A DNA stretch of 64,000 nucleotides from NCBI GenBank assembly GCA_963723235.1, contig CAVRPV010000006.1, positions 310,001-374,000 on the forward strand, given 5' to 3'. The position numbers and the translations under genes were made by a program. The stretch comes from CAIRTM01 sp963723235. Its GTDB lineage: Bacteria; Desulfobacterota; WTBG01; CAIYCZ01; CAIRTM01. Below the pieces are notes generated by a model. The model was not told the origin of the DNA, did not search any database, and saw only the letters and a program-made list of their open reading frames with translations. Numbering within the stretch: position 1 is the stretch's first letter; each line of letters opens with the position of its first letter. Shown here in pieces: positions 1 through 11,031 of the stretch.

Positions 1-499
1 TTTTAAATTCGCCTTTGCGGCCGCGCACGATCGGGGCCAGCACGACTATTTTCGCGCCCTGCTCAAGACGCATGACGTGATCGACCATTTCCTGAATGGT
101 CTGGGAGCTGATCTCGCGGCCGCATTTCCAGCAGAAAGGAATGCCCGTGCGAGCGAACAGCACCCTGAGATAATCATATATCTCCGTGGTGGTGGCAACG
201 GTTGAGCGCGGATTGCGGGCAAGTGTTTTCTGTTCAATCGCAATCGCAGGCGAGAGCCCCTCAAGCACATCGACATCGGGCTTCTGCATCTGATCCAGGA
301 ATTGGCGGGCATAGGCTGAGAGCGACTCAACGTAGCGCCGCTGGCCCTCGGCATAAATCGTGTCAAAGGCCAGCGACGATTTGCCGGAACCGCTTGTGCC
401 CGTAATAATGACCAGACGGTTTTTGGGGATCACAACCGAAATATTTTTCAGGTTGTGAACCCGGGCGCCCTGTATGATGATTTCACGTGATTCGGACAT
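1..499 (-). CDS. uvrA: UvrA, excinuclease ABC subunit A (N-terminal part)
   Basis: Damage-recognition ATPase of nucleotide excision repair; it dimerises and loads UvrB on damaged DNA. The gene starts at 499 and runs off the left edge, so about 166 residues are visible. The first ATP-binding domain begins at once: the Walker A motif GTSGSGKS lies near residue 35, followed by SLAFDTIYAEGQRRYVESLS, a near-invariant UvrA block. A CxxC pair (CWKC) near residue 135 fits the start of the zinc module in the signature/insertion region. No frame break is seen. It is divergent from the downstream gene at 740. Family identity is very secure. Confidence 0.95.
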   Translation of the reverse strand, partial: MSESREIIIQGARVHNLKNISVVIPKNRLVIITGTSGSGKSSLAFDTIYAEGQRRYVESLSAYARQFLDQMQKPDVDVLEGLSPAIAIEQKTLARNPRSTVATTTEIYDYLRVLFARTGIPFCWKCGREISSQTIQEMVDHVMRLEQGAKIVVLAPIVRGRKGEFK

Positions 500-739
500 A
501 CATTGATTATAATACAGACACAGGTGATTGTGCAGGTATTTTTCAATACGATGCGGGCCGGCGAAGCTTGCCTGCAAACGGCCCGAACCGGTCCCGGCCA
601 GGAAAGAATTCTGGAAAAGACATTACTTTTATGCACAAATAGACTGTTGCCATATAATATATTCAATGTTATATAGTTACAGCATTCGGGTGGGTTACAT
701 ACCGATAGGTTTAAACACATAACGCACAGGGGTCACTGA

Positions 740-1945
740 ATGAAAAAGGTCTATATCAGGTCAAACGGCTGTATTGACAATCTGCTTGATGGCAAATCCT
801 ACAAACAATATTTTACGGAAAATGAGTGGGAAATAGTTCAGGATCCGGCCGAGGCTGACCTGATTCTGGCAAACACCTGTGCCTTTGACAAACAGCATGA
901 AGACACATCCGTTTCCGATATTGAAGAATTGAAAAAATTTAAAAATGCCCAGCTCGTCGTTACCGGATGTCTGCCCAAGATCAATCAGGAACGGCTGAAC
1001 CAGGTATTTGACGGCATATCCTTCGGCCCCAAGGAACGCGAAAAAATTAAAGATATCATCGGCTCTGATCAGGAAATAAAATGGAAGGATCAGCATACCA
1101 TCGCCGATGACGATATCACAGAACTGCCGCACCGCAAGATGGTTCATCAGGTGGCAAAGCTGAGAAGCAAGGCCGGACGCTTCGGGAAATATATCCTGCC
1201 CAACTTTGAAATTGGTGAGGTAACCGGAGACCAGGACGCTTTCTTCCTCGTGCTCGGCGAAGGCTGCCTGGCCAACTGTTCCTACTGCGCTATTAAAAAA
1301 GCGAAGGGCGGCCTTGAAAGCAAGCCCCTGAAAGAAATTATAGAAGACTTCAAACAGGGTCTGGCGCAGGGCTACAAACGCTTCATTCTCACCGCTGACG
1401 ATACCGGTGCCTACGGTCAGGATCTCAAAACCGACCTGCCGACCCTGATCGAAAAACTGCTTGAAGTCGAAGGGGACTATCGACTCAACATTTACCACCT
1501 TGAACCAAACTGGCTGATCAAATATTTCGACTATTTCCTCAAGGTGTTTGATACCGACAAAATTGATGTCATCTTTGCACCAATGCAGTCCGGCAGCAAT
1601 CGTATCCTGAAAGCCATGCGCCGCCCCTACACGGCTGAGGACTATATAGCCTGCATGAAGGCGCTGCGCGAAAAACTTCCCTCCCTCAAAATATGGAATC
1701 AGTTTATTGTCGGGTTTCCCGGTGAGACCGACGAGGATCATGCCGACAGCATGAAGGTCCTTGATCAGGTCAACTTCAATGTCGTACAGGCTTTTGAATA
1801 TTCCGACCGACCCGGCACAGCCGCATCAATAATGGAAAATAAAACTCCGCCGGATGTAATGAAAAAACGTATAAAGCAGATCCGACGCAAGATACTGCTC
1901 AAGGTAAACCTGAAAAAGCTTAAACCTATCGGACGGGCCAGCTGA
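740..1945 (+). CDS. Methylthiotransferase-like radical SAM protein (MiaB/RimO family)
   Basis: The 401-residue protein has the MTTase layout: an N-terminal UPF0004-type domain with cysteines at about residues 11, 47 and 77 (NGC, NTC, TGC), then a radical SAM core whose CxxxCxxC motif reads CLANCSYC near residue 176. In MiaB/RimO both cysteine sets bind 4Fe-4S clusters, and the enzyme methylthiolates a tRNA adenosine or ribosomal protein S12. The chain ends soon after the radical SAM core with a basic tail and no recognisable TRAM RNA/protein-binding domain, so the substrate is open and it may be a divergent member. An AGGGG Shine-Dalgarno sequence lies about 8 bases before the start. The frame is intact. 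Confidence 0.85.
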   Translation: MKKVYIRSNGCIDNLLDGKSYKQYFTENEWEIVQDPAEADLILANTCAFDKQHEDTSVSDIEELKKFKNAQLVVTGCLPKINQERLNQVFDGISFGPKEREKIKDIIGSDQEIKWKDQHTIADDDITELPHRKMVHQVAKLRSKAGRFGKYILPNFEIGEVTGDQDAFFLVLGEGCLANCSYCAIKKAKGGLESKPLKEIIEDFKQGLAQGYKRFILTADDTGAYGQDLKTDLPTLIEKLLEVEGDYRLNIYHLEPNWLIKYFDYFLKVFDTDKIDVIFAPMQSGSNRILKAMRRPYTAEDYIACMKALREKLPSLKIWNQFIVGFPGETDEDHADSMKVLDQVNFNVVQAFEYSDRPGTAASIMENKTPPDVMKKRIKQIRRKILLKVNLKKLKPIGRAS

Positions 1946-1989
1946 TCCGGCTTTTATGAATCGCAACCGGCTCCGGAGTTCACAGCAGC

Positions 1990-2433
1990 ATGAACGAAAA
2001 TGAATTTGAAGAAAAACTCTCTGCTTTTTGGGAGACAAATGACGAATGGTTGAGCCGGCGTCTGCAGGCCATTGCCGATACAGGCACCGCGCTCGACGAA
2101 CAAGCGCTTGCCGAGGCTGAAAACAGTGTTGAGGAAAATCTGGGCGGCATGATCGCACAGGCCGCCCAGGCACACGGCTTATCTTTTTCCCCTGACATAT
2201 TCAACGACCTGCATCATATGCTCTTTGAGCTTGAGCTCAAGGACCTGCACATCGACAACAGCGCTGAAATCCACCGGTATAAAGACAATGCTCAGGTGGC
2301 GCTCTCGGTTATTGAAGGCAAGCTTACACCCGACAACGCCTCGCTGGTCATGATGCTGAACCGCTCGCATCATGAAAAAAAAGGCGGCGATGACGAAGCC
2401 GTATGTACTGACTGCATCTGCGGCCGCAACTAA
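1990..2433 (+). CDS. Uncharacterised acidic protein with C-terminal CxxCxC
   Basis: A 147-residue acidic, helix-rich protein I do not recognise. It has no signal peptide or membrane segment. The last residues, CTDCICGRN, contain a compact CxxCxC cluster that could bind metal. A GGAG ribosome-binding site lies 10 bases upstream. It starts 45 bases after the methylthiotransferase gene on the same strand, so the two are probably cotranscribed. Coding status rests on the ribosome-binding site, the intact frame and its fit in the gap between neighbours. Confidence 0.65.
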   Translation: MNENEFEEKLSAFWETNDEWLSRRLQAIADTGTALDEQALAEAENSVEENLGGMIAQAAQAHGLSFSPDIFNDLHHMLFELELKDLHIDNSAEIHRYKDNAQVALSVIEGKLTPDNASLVMMLNRSHHEKKGGDDEAVCTDCICGRN

Positions 2434-2675
2434 CGTACTACGGCCGGTTGCCCCCGACTGTGCATCTGCCATCTTCGAATCCGCCAACCACCCTGCCCTT
2501 CTCGCGCGCTCACAGCCGTTTTTTTCGCGCATACAGCAAGGATCCGCACCACCGTGCCGTCAAACACATTCACTAACACGGCCTTGACATATTTCACCTG
2601 AATATGCATCATAGCAAAAAAAAACACCCCGGCTCTATCATGCATACAAACCGTTTCATGCACAGGAGACACACC

Positions 2676-3719
2676 ATGAAAAATTTGCTTGCAACGCTTC
2701 TGGTACTCGTCGCTTGTATTGCCACATCATTTCCGGCAGCAGCCGATGACGCCCTGCGCGAACGGGCCAATAAAATTTTCAAACCTATTCCGGAAACACC
2801 AACCCAACTGTCCCGCAACCCCCTGACCCCTGAGAAAATTGAACTGGGGAAAATGCTGTATTGTGAACCGCGACTGTCAAAAAGCGCCCTGATCAGCTGC
2901 AACACCTGCCACAACATCGGCCTGGGCGGTGCTGACTTTCAGGAGACCTCAACCGGGCACGCCTGGCAAAGGGGTGGACGCAATGCACCCACGGTTTTGA
3001 ACTCTGTCTACAATATCGCCCAGTTCTGGGACGGACGCGCTGAGGATCTGCTGCAGCAGGCCAAGGGACCGGTACAAGCCGGCGTTGAAATGAACAACAC
3101 TCCTGAGCAGGTGGTGAAGACCCTCAAAAGCATGCCCGAGTATGTGCAGCGTCTCACCACAGCATTTCCCGGAGAAGCAGACCCGGTAACGTTCGACAAT
3201 ATGGCCAGGGCAATTGAAGCATTCGAGGCGACCCTGATCACCCCCGGCTCTCCGTTTGACCGTTTTTTGCTCGGCGACGTCAATGCGCTTACCAGCGAAC
3301 AGAAGGAGGGCCTGCGCACATTTATGGACAGGGGTTGTGCTGCATGCCACGGCGGCATCAACATGGGCGGATCGGGCTATTTCCCGTTTGGCGTGGTTGA
3401 ACGCCCGGCTGAAAATATTACCGCCGGTGATAAAGGACGCTTTACATTTACGGGTTCAGCCTCCGACCAGTATGTTTTTAAATCTCCGTCGTTGCGCAAT
3501 ATCGAACTGACAACGCCCTACTTTCATTCAGGTAAAGTGTGGTGTTTGAAAGAAGCTGTTGCGATCATGGGTTCCGCGCAACTGGGCATCAGCCTGAACG
3601 AAGCCGACGTGCTGAAAATCGAGGCGTTTCTCAAAGCTACGACCGGGATACAGCCGCAGATCACCTACCCGATTCTGCCGGCGCCCACAAAAACAACCCC
3701 GCTGCCGGTTCTGGATTAA
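2676..3719 (+). CDS. ccpA: Di-haem cytochrome c peroxidase (CcpA/MauG family)
   Basis: Periplasmic enzyme that reduces hydrogen peroxide using electrons from c-type cytochromes. I chose the start at 2676 because AGGAGA lies 6 bases upstream and translation then opens with a clean signal peptide (MKNLLATLLVLVACIATSFP, cleavage near AAADD). The frame is open 72 bases further upstream without support. Two haem-binding CxxCH motifs are visible: CNTCH near residue 75 and CAACH near residue 225, with the usual spacing of the family. The total of 347 residues is typical. It is convergent with cysNC. MauG-type relatives share this architecture, so the exact substrate is inferred. Confidence 0.9.
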   Translation: MKNLLATLLVLVACIATSFPAAADDALRERANKIFKPIPETPTQLSRNPLTPEKIELGKMLYCEPRLSKSALISCNTCHNIGLGGADFQETSTGHAWQRGGRNAPTVLNSVYNIAQFWDGRAEDLLQQAKGPVQAGVEMNNTPEQVVKTLKSMPEYVQRLTTAFPGEADPVTFDNMARAIEAFEATLITPGSPFDRFLLGDVNALTSEQKEGLRTFMDRGCAACHGGINMGGSGYFPFGVVERPAENITAGDKGRFTFTGSASDQYVFKSPSLRNIELTTPYFHSGKVWCLKEAVAIMGSAQLGISLNEADVLKIEAFLKATTGIQPQITYPILPAPTKTTPLPVLD

Positions 3720-3781
3720 GGGGCGGGACTATCCGGGCTGAGCTACGTGGTGTACCAGGAAACCATGCACTGCTTCAGTGG

Positions 3782-3811
3782 CAAAAAAAACAGCGCGTTT
3801 AAGCCGCGCTG
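3782..3811 (-). terminator. Rho-independent terminator for the cysD-cysNC run
   Basis: On the minus strand a 7-bp GC-rich stem (CAGCGCG / CGCGCTG, 7-base loop) is followed directly by eight T residues. It lies about 90 bases beyond the cysNC stop codon and between two convergent genes. Confidence 0.75.
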
Positions 3812-3899
3812 TGAAAGACCGGTGGACAGAGTGGGCGCAGTTGACCCGGGGCTGGACTGCGTTGCAGAACCTTGCGACTTTAAACCGGATTTCCTACCC

Positions 3900-5721
3900 C
3901 TACCAGGGCCTGAAAATAATACCCTTGTTCTGCAGGTGGGACTTCAATATATCAACCGATTCGGCGATATTCTCATGCTGCGTCAATTGCAGATCATAGG
4001 CAATGTCGGTCGTAACGTTTTCACCGATCCACACCGTTTCTATTTTCTCCGGGCTCACCGCTGTCTTCATAATCTCCAGATCCTCCTGCGTCAGCTCGAC
4101 TGCTGTCACCAGCAGGATAATGCCGGCATCCAGCAGTATATTGGCAACCTCTGCAAGCCTGCGCATATGCTCCTGCATGCTGATTGCCGTCACGGCCCTT
4201 GATGTCGGCATCAATGCCGTACAGCACATTGCCGATTCCCAGGAAATACACAATCTTGCCGTCTTCAAACAGCCTGTCTTCCAGCTGCTTGGCAATCGCC
4301 TTGCGGTCGATCTGCTTTTCTCCGGTCAGCAGCAGCAGGGTTGACTTCTGATTATACTTCTCAGCCCGCTTTTCGGGCGAAATGATGCTTTTCTCCCACT
4401 TGTAGTTGCGCAGCATCACCGTTTCGCGCAGCCAGCTCTGCTCGATCCTCCAGGGCTTCGGCGATAATGCCGCCGCCGCGGATCTCATAATTGTCAACGA
4501 TCACGAACCTGCCCGTAGCCGGCAATATCAGAGGTCGGGTCAAAGGCTATGGCCCGTTGAGCTTGAAAACGCATTCGGCAACATCATGCCGCTCGATCTG
4601 ATTCTTGCTCGACCGGTATTCAAGTCCGAGGCATCGATAACCCGGGTTACCTCTTCCAGCCGCGCAGTCACCCGTGCTGTTCCCAGCTTGAAAATATAAT
4701 CCTTTTTCTGAACCAGCGGATCGCGGCCCAGCCAGAACAGGTTGACCCTGATCCGGGATGAAACCTGCGGCTTGGGCTGCTCCGTGCTTTTGACCGCCAG
4801 CTCGCCCCGGGTGATATAGATCTGCTCCTCAAGGGTAAAGCCGGCTGGCCGAGCCGCAGCTTGCCTCGGTTCTTTCGGGGGAGTTAAACCACTCAATGGT
4901 CTTTACCCTGCTTTTTTTGCCGGAGGGATAAAACACCACCTCATCGCCCACCTGTACAGAGCCGGTCTCGATCGTGCCGGCAACAATCCTGCGGTTGTCC
5001 CCGAACCGCGTAAACTTATACACATCCTGCACCGGCATGCGGAACGGCTTCTCCATGGGCAGCGGCTCTTTCTCAAAGGCATCCAGCATCTCAAGCACGG
5101 TTTTGCCCGTATACCACGGCATGGACTTGCCGCGGAGCAGCTCGCAATATTGTCTCCCTGCATGGCGCTCACCGGAATGAAACAGGCCGGCGTAACATTA
5201 ATCTCTTTCAGAAATGCCGTGTACTCATGCAACAATGCTTCGCAAAAGCATGCCTGACTGTAGCCCACCAGGTCCATCTTGTTCACCAGCACCGCTATCT
5301 GACTGATCCCGAGCATGGACATCATATAGCCGTGCCGCCGCGAATTCTCCCGCACGCCTTCCTGCGCATCGATCACCAGCAGCGCCGCCTCGGCCCGGGC
5401 CGCACCCGTCACCATGTTCTTTAAAAACTCAATATGCCCCGGCGCATCAAGAATAATATAATTGCGCTTGCGCGTTTTGAAAAACACACGGGCCGTATCG
5501 ATGGTGATGCCCTGCGACTGCTCATCCTTCAGCGCATCAATGAGAAAATGCATACTCAAAGGGCTTTGAGTTGCGGCGGCAGTTCTCCTGCACCTGCGCA
5601 AGCTTGCCCTCGGGCAGGGAGCCGGTATCGGCAAGCAGCCGCCCGATAACCGTGCTCTTGCCGTGGTCAACATGCCCGGCTATCACGATATTCATTTTCT
5701 GCTTTTCAAGTGCTCTGTCAT
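3900..5721 (-). CDS. cysN: CysNC-type sulfate adenylyltransferase subunit with APS-kinase-like C-terminus (frameshifted)
   Basis: GTPase subunit of ATP sulfurylase, which drives APS formation with CysD. The G1 loop GHVDHGKST, the G3 DAPGH and the G4 NKMD are all present, followed by the EF-Tu-like beta-barrel region and a CysC-like domain ending at 3900. The C-terminal domain has CysC-like stretches (DAGIILLVTAVELT) but where CysC has GLSGSGKST it reads LLTGEKQIDRKA, so the kinase P-loop is missing and it probably does not phosphorylate APS. The reading frame changes near 5710, 5565, 5150, 4870, 4620, 4440 and 4215. The start at 5721 has an upstream AGAGGA, and one missing A restores the frame. 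Cotranscribed after cysD. Confidence 0.8.
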
Positions 5722-5865
5722 ATCGTATCCTCTTCCGGAAGGTCATTTTTCGTTTTTGTTCTGTATTCTATGCTGCAATCGTCACAGGTCTGCTCGCTTG
5801 AACTTCCGAACATGGGCGTAGGCACGTGCTCTACTGACTGTGCATTCTGAATCCTGGCGTCTTCT

Positions 5866-6750
5866 TTACATATACCCGTCGCGCCGCAGCGTCTCAAGAC
5901 CGCCGCCGTCATCCTTGTCCTGGGCCCGGCCCGACCGCTCGGCAATGTTTTTCAGGCCGCCGCTTTTCAGCTCCTCAATGATCTCCTGCACATTGCGTGA
6001 AGGCGACTCAATGGGCGTCGTGCACGGATAGCACCCCAGGGACCGATACCGCTTGCCGTCGCCCTGATTGTAGTACAGCGACACCGTGGGGATATTTTCC
6101 CGCTCGATATATTCCCAGATATTCAGCTCCGTCCAGTCAAGCAGCGGATGTATGCGCAAATGCGTGCCCGGCGGAAAGTCCGTCTTGAACTGGTTCCAGA
6201 ACTCCGGCGGCTGGTCTCCCAGATCCCAGAGATTTTCCCGGTCCCGCGGAGAAAAATACCGCTCCTTTGACCGCGATCCCTCCTCATCCGCCCGCACCCC
6301 CACGATAACGCCCGGTATAGGGCTCGGTGTTTTTATACACTTCATAGGCGCCGGTCTTATGGTTTAGAACATACCGGGGCCATTTGCCGCTCAGCGTATT
6401 GGTCAAGCGCTATGGTCTTCAAATTGCGGCAGCAGGCGATCCTGTCAACATTGCCGTCGGGAAAGGTCTGCTTCTCCCGCAGGGCCTCTTCATTCATGCC
6501 GTAGACCATCTCAAGGCCCCACTCCATGGCCAGCCGGTCGCGGTACTGCTATCATCTCGGGTATCTTAAAATGCGTATCGATATGCACCAGCGGAAACGG
6601 CACATGCCCGTAAAAAGCCTTGCGCGCCAGCCACAGCAGCACCGTGCTGTCCTTGCCGATCGACCACAGCATGCCCAGATTCTTAAAACTTGCATAGGCC
6701 TCGCGCAAGATATGTACGCTCAAACTCTCCAACTGATCTAAATGATCCAT
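5866..6750 (-). CDS. cysD: Sulfate adenylyltransferase subunit 2, CysD (frameshifted)
   Basis: Catalytic ATP sulfurylase subunit of the PP-loop/PAPS-reductase-like superfamily. The start at 6748-6750 has GGAG 6 bases upstream. The first 65 residues match CysD closely (NLGMLWSIGKDSTVLLWLAR, HVPFPLVHIDTHFKIPEM), with the SIGKDST PP-loop intact. The frame then breaks near 6545 and again near 6350-6400. The remaining part (GVRADEEGSRSKERYFSPR, YPCTTPIES, LRRDGYM) is uninterrupted to the stop at 5866. Length after frame correction is about 295 residues, normal for CysD. It lies 145 bases upstream of cysNC on the same strand and forms its heterodimer partner. Confidence 0.85.
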
Positions 6751-6999
6751 ATCTGCTCCGTCTCTTTCTCTTCAAACGGCATTATTCAAAAACCATATGC
6801 CACGCATGCCCGGCAACACAGCGGACGCCGGTTCTGCTTTCTTTCTGCGGAGAAAACCCCCGGGATAAAAGCCTTGTCACATCAACAAGTCCATAAAGTC
6901 ATGAAGTTTTAGCGGATTTTCATGAAGACGTCAAGCGCACAAAAACACGGCAAACCAGGCATACAGGCCTGAAAATTTAACAGCATCCTGTATCAATGA

Positions 7000-8593
7000 T
7001 TATTGCCTGTAAGGATGTACGCAACGTGCTCGTTCCCTGTTGGCATACAGAAACCAGGCACCCTGTTGATTGACAACCATAAAATTTTCCAACATTCCCT
7101 GTGCTGTTACAGGGACTTTACCGCGTACAAGCAGATAATCAAGGTTGGCATACCGGCCGTCATACTGTCGACTGCCGTCTTTCCCAAGCCAGCCGATATA
7201 CTCCGGCAGCACATCCGTGCCTACACGCCGCCTGATAACGAACGAGCGATCGTCTGCAAGCCGTGTTGTACTCACGCCATTCGTCCAGGCTGTATAGTAG
7301 TCAGGACAATTGTCATACATGGAAACATTGCGAAAACGGTAATCATATATCAGTCCGCCCACAACATCACCGGAAGCGCATGCGGAAAAAAATGTCTTAT
7401 CAAAACCTGCATTTTCGGCATCAAAAGCCCTGAAGCACTGAAACCAAACAAGTGCATGCAGCAGAACAATCGCGCACAAGCCGGTTTTCAAAAATGCTGA
7501 CAAAGCCTTCGGGGCGACAATGCTTCCGACTAAGATTACACCCAGAAAAACCAACACCGAAAAACGCTGATATAAAAAACTGTAGCCGGGTAAAGCCACG
7601 GGCATAAAAAGCGTGCAGGCAACACTGCATGCCAATAATATACAGATACAATTAAAACCGACCGAAGGTATTGCTCTTTTATTTGCCTGTCTTTTTAAAA
7701 TTGGCAATACGGCAAAAAACAACGCAACAAGTGAAAAGGCAGCGGCCATCACATAGCCGACCAGCGTGCCGGACAGTCTGAAATTATCATGAATCATGAA
7801 AGCACCGCGCTGCCAGAAAGAGCCCAGAAATGAATACCGGTAATAATGCAGCAGTGTCTGAACCATGGAAGGGCCGCTATATTCGCGGGAATCGCTTATA
7901 TACCAAATAAAGAAAAGTACAACTCCAGGAATACAAATCCCAAGATGCACAAAAAAACGGCGCCATGTGCCCAGCCGATACATGTCAAAAAACACGCACA
8001 AGGCATACACCACTACAGCATACAGGAATGCCATGGCATGCATGAAAAAAATACCGGGCAGCAAAGCGGCAATCATCATTGCCGCAAGAATGCTTCTTTT
8101 TTCAATATAATTGATTATAAAATACAGCAGGAATAGTACGGCGGGCAGTGCGATGGTAAAGCCGGTAAATCCATAGCAGACGTTAATATTATAGAGAAAA
8201 AGAAAAGTAAGCAGGCCATACCAGACATTGCCCCCACATCGCGCAATCAACAGCATGACGGCTGAGACGAACAATACGGTATACAGGAGATAAAATACCT
8301 TATTGGCAACCTCAACATCCGGGAACATTTGCGAGCCGCAAAAAACCGTGTGCACGATATTAGGCCGGGGAAACATCTTCAATGAAAAAAATCTGTCAAG
8401 CTGGTTTTCCGGATCGCCGTAGGACTTGTATATCGTCAGCAAGCGCCAAGTGGTTAGGCATATCCAAAAATGGGTATAATCGTTGCGCTCCAAAATTATA
8501 CAGGTTAACGAACAGAACAATAATAAAAACAAGCCAGAACGCTTTATGCTGCAGGACCTTCCTGCCAAACCCGGGTGTATATCTCATAGTCAT
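7000..8593 (-). CDS. Polytopic membrane protein, glycosyltransferase-like
   Basis: About 530 residues with roughly 11 hydrophobic segments and a soluble C-terminal part of about 120 residues. This layout is common in membrane glycosyltransferases of the GT-C fold and in O-antigen/glycan assembly proteins, but I see no decisive motif. The real N-terminus (MRYTPGFG, a first membrane segment, then NFGAQRLYPFLDMPNHLA) lies in another frame from the rest. The break is near 8450, after which one frame runs to 7000. The ATG at 8593 overlaps the stop of the preceding gene as TGATG, implying translational coupling. The function is unknown. Confidence 0.65.
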
Positions 8594-10149
8594 CACTGCC
8601 GAACGTCCTGAGCTTTCAGGCGCAGACGATATAAAACAGATTCCGTTTCCTTGGTGAAGTCAAAATCCTGCCGGTACTCTTCTGATATAAAATTCAACAC
8701 CGGAGAAACGAAAAAACCGGGCGCTCGCGCAACAACTGCGACAGAGCCCCGGGATCGGCGCCATAACGACCAACCATGCTGCTATCCTCAATGAAACCCC
8801 TTCAGTACCCTGCAGCCGCCCTGCATCAAAACCAGAGGATAATACGAGGTGCTGTCACACACGATTATACCATCAGGCGCGGCCTCGTTCAATGCGGCGC
8901 GTGCAAAACGCTCGGCTGAATTCTCGGTATGCTTCCAGGGCACAGATCCAGTAGCGCATCTCATCCCGAAACGGCAGAATCCGTTCGCGCGGACCACGCT
9001 CAAATTCAATGCCTTAGGAGCTGAAGGCAGCACGGCATATGTCAAGCGGCATCAGGATGATTGAAAACAGACAGGCTGCAACAACCGATTCCTCCACGCT
9101 GTTGATTTGCGCGCCAGCACATCCATGCCGACCGCCATACCCAGGCTGAACAGCACCAGCGTAGGCAGGATAAACATAAACTGATCAGGAACCGAATAGC
9201 GCAGGAAAAAAAATGCCGTGCAGTGCCGAAGAGAATTAACAGGGACCAGCGCCATGGGCTTGCCGATCCGTTTTGGCCATCTGCACCCATCCGACAACCC
9301 CGAGGAACAGCCCGGCATGCATAAAATTCAAGCTGCCCAAAGCAGCATTCACGCCCATCAGTGGCCAGTTTGGACTGACATTAAGAACATGCGCTAGTAC
9401 CCGCCAAACAGCATTGATGCGAACTGATGCACCAGAGGCTGCCGGTCTGCAGACGTTTCCTGAATTACCAACCACGCAAGCGGCGCGGCTCCGCAAACAT
9501 ATGCCGCCCCGGCAAGCACAATACAGCAAACAGGCAACCGTGCGTCTCCAGACAAAAACCAACACACATATTCCATATACCGGCAGGCTTAAAAGTGCCA
9601 TATTATGCACACTGACATTCAAGCCGTTCAACAGAAAAAGTCCGGCCACCTTTAAAAGCGAAGGCCTGCGAAGACAGGCGATAAAACAGATAAGCTCTGC
9701 GCTAAAAAAAGCCGCATTCCAGGTATAGACCTCCGCAATGGTCGACAGCCACCACGGGCGTGTGCATCACCGCCAGCATGCCGGCTGTCATCAATCCGAT
9801 CCAGCGTCTCCCGGTGAGCAGAATGCCGAGCACAGCCACATTTGCCAGCGTGACGGCCATGCCTGCGCCGCTGCAAAGATTAAGCAGCGTCAGGTCACGG
9901 ACAAAGGGCAACAAGCAGAAACAGCCGCCCGATGGCGATATAGAGCGGATGGGCAAGGGCCAGGCCCAGATTCCCGATATAATCACCCGTTACTATTCTG
10001 AACTGCAGCATGCCGCTGTCCTGCCAGCTGACACCCTGCTGTGCCGTCAAAGCGTACAAGACAAATCCCGAGCATGCGACAAAGAACCAAAGCACGCACA
10101 ACGAGAGGGAGTTCTCTGAAGGATGAGCTGTCGACTGCTGTATGACCAT
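8593..10149 (-). CDS. Polytopic membrane protein, DUF2723/GT39-like (frameshifted)
   Basis: Starts MVIQQSTAHP at 10149, 15 bases after the PHP gene. After the first membrane segment comes a stretch resembling protein O-mannosyltransferase-like DUF2723 proteins: SWQDSGMLQF, then LGLALAHPLYIAIGRLF. Several membrane segments follow, and near the end IIVCDSTSYYPLVLMQ. The frame shifts several times (about 9940, 9650, 9240, 9050, 8720). The last frame ends LKAQDVRQ at a TGA overlapping the next start. Assembled length is about 515 residues. The pair of membrane proteins may transfer or flip a glycan, but that is inference. Confidence 0.55.
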
Positions 10150-10164
10150 GGATAAAAACTCCCC

Positions 10165-11031
10165 CTACAAGCCTTGCACGATTCTCGCTGAAGTTGACCG
10201 GCGCTCTTTCAACCCCTGCAAAAGCTCATCCGGTACATATAATGACCCCCGGCCAATGCCGATTTCAATACCGTTCACGCTGCTGCCGTGAAAATCACTG
10301 CCCCCGGTTTCAACCAGATCAAATCTGCCCGCAAGGCTTTTATATAATTGCTGCTGTTGGGGTGAATGTTCAGGATAATACACCTCTATGCCCTGCAGGC
10401 CGCAGGATCGCAGTTCGGCTATCAAGTCCTGCAGCACCGCGCCGCTGTGCCGGCCGATAACAGCAGGGTGTGCCAGCACGGCCACACCTCCGGCATCTCG
10501 AATGCAAGCGATCGCCGCATCAGGCGCAAACCGGTATTTATCGACATAGGCCCGCGCCCCCTTTTTGAGATAGCGGTCAAAGGCCTCGCGCATTGAACGC
10601 ACGTACCCCAATCGGACCATCACCTTGGCAAAATGCGGACGGCCCACCTGCCCGGTTTCAGCCTCCTGCTCGACCTGCTTCAGGGTAATGGCGACACCCT
10701 GTTCGCGCAGCCGATCGATAATGCGCGGATTGCGCTCATTGCGCGCCTGCTGCAATACGGCAATACGCTCTTGAAAACAGGGGTCCTCATGGCGGATATA
10801 GTAGCCCAGCACATGCAGTGTGCCAAGGTGATGCTCGACGCTGATCTCGATGCCGGGAACAACCTCAATGCCGCCATCGATCCCGGCAGCAAGGGCTTCG
10901 GCAACGCCCTCAACCGTGTCATGATCGGTAATTGCAACCGCACTCAAACCGCGCGTGCAGGCATAGCGGACCATTTCAGCAGGGCTCAGCGTTCCGTCTG
11001 AAGCGTTGGTATGCACATGCAGATCTATCAT
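10165..11031 (-). CDS. PHP-domain metal-dependent phosphoesterase
   Basis: The 288-residue protein is a complete PHP phosphoesterase of the YciV/RNase AM-like type. Metal-binding motifs appear in the standard order: DLHVHTNASDGTLSP at residue 3, TDHDTVEG near 36, PGIEISVEH near 59, GRPHFAK near 130, LAHPAV near 190 and GGSDFHG near 243. Relatives hydrolyse 3',5'-bisphosphonucleotides or trim short RNA ends; which applies here cannot be told. Its ATG overlaps the stop of the MobA/MobB gene by four bases (ATGA), so the genes are translationally coupled. Confidence 0.88.
   Translation of the reverse strand: MIDLHVHTNASDGTLSPAEMVRYACTRGLSAVAITDHDTVEGVAEALAAGIDGGIEVVPGIEISVEHHLGTLHVLGYYIRHEDPCFQERIAVLQQARNERNPRIIDRLREQGVAITLKQVEQEAETGQVGRPHFAKVMVRLGYVRSMREAFDRYLKKGARAYVDKYRFAPDAAIACIRDAGGVAVLAHPAVIGRHSGAVLQDLIAELRSCGLQGIEVYYPEHSPQQQQLYKSLAGRFDLVETGGSDFHGSSVNGIEIGIGRGSLYVPDELLQGLKERRSTSARIVQGL

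Noticed and set aside
640..690. Promoter of the methylthiotransferase gene (TATAAT at 653-658)
   Set aside because: No convincing -35 box at proper spacing, and the region is AT-rich enough for a chance match.
761..1741. A 326-codon minus-strand open frame
   Set aside because: It lies wholly inside the methylthiotransferase gene, which has the cysteine motifs and ribosome-binding site. The antisense frame has no family features.
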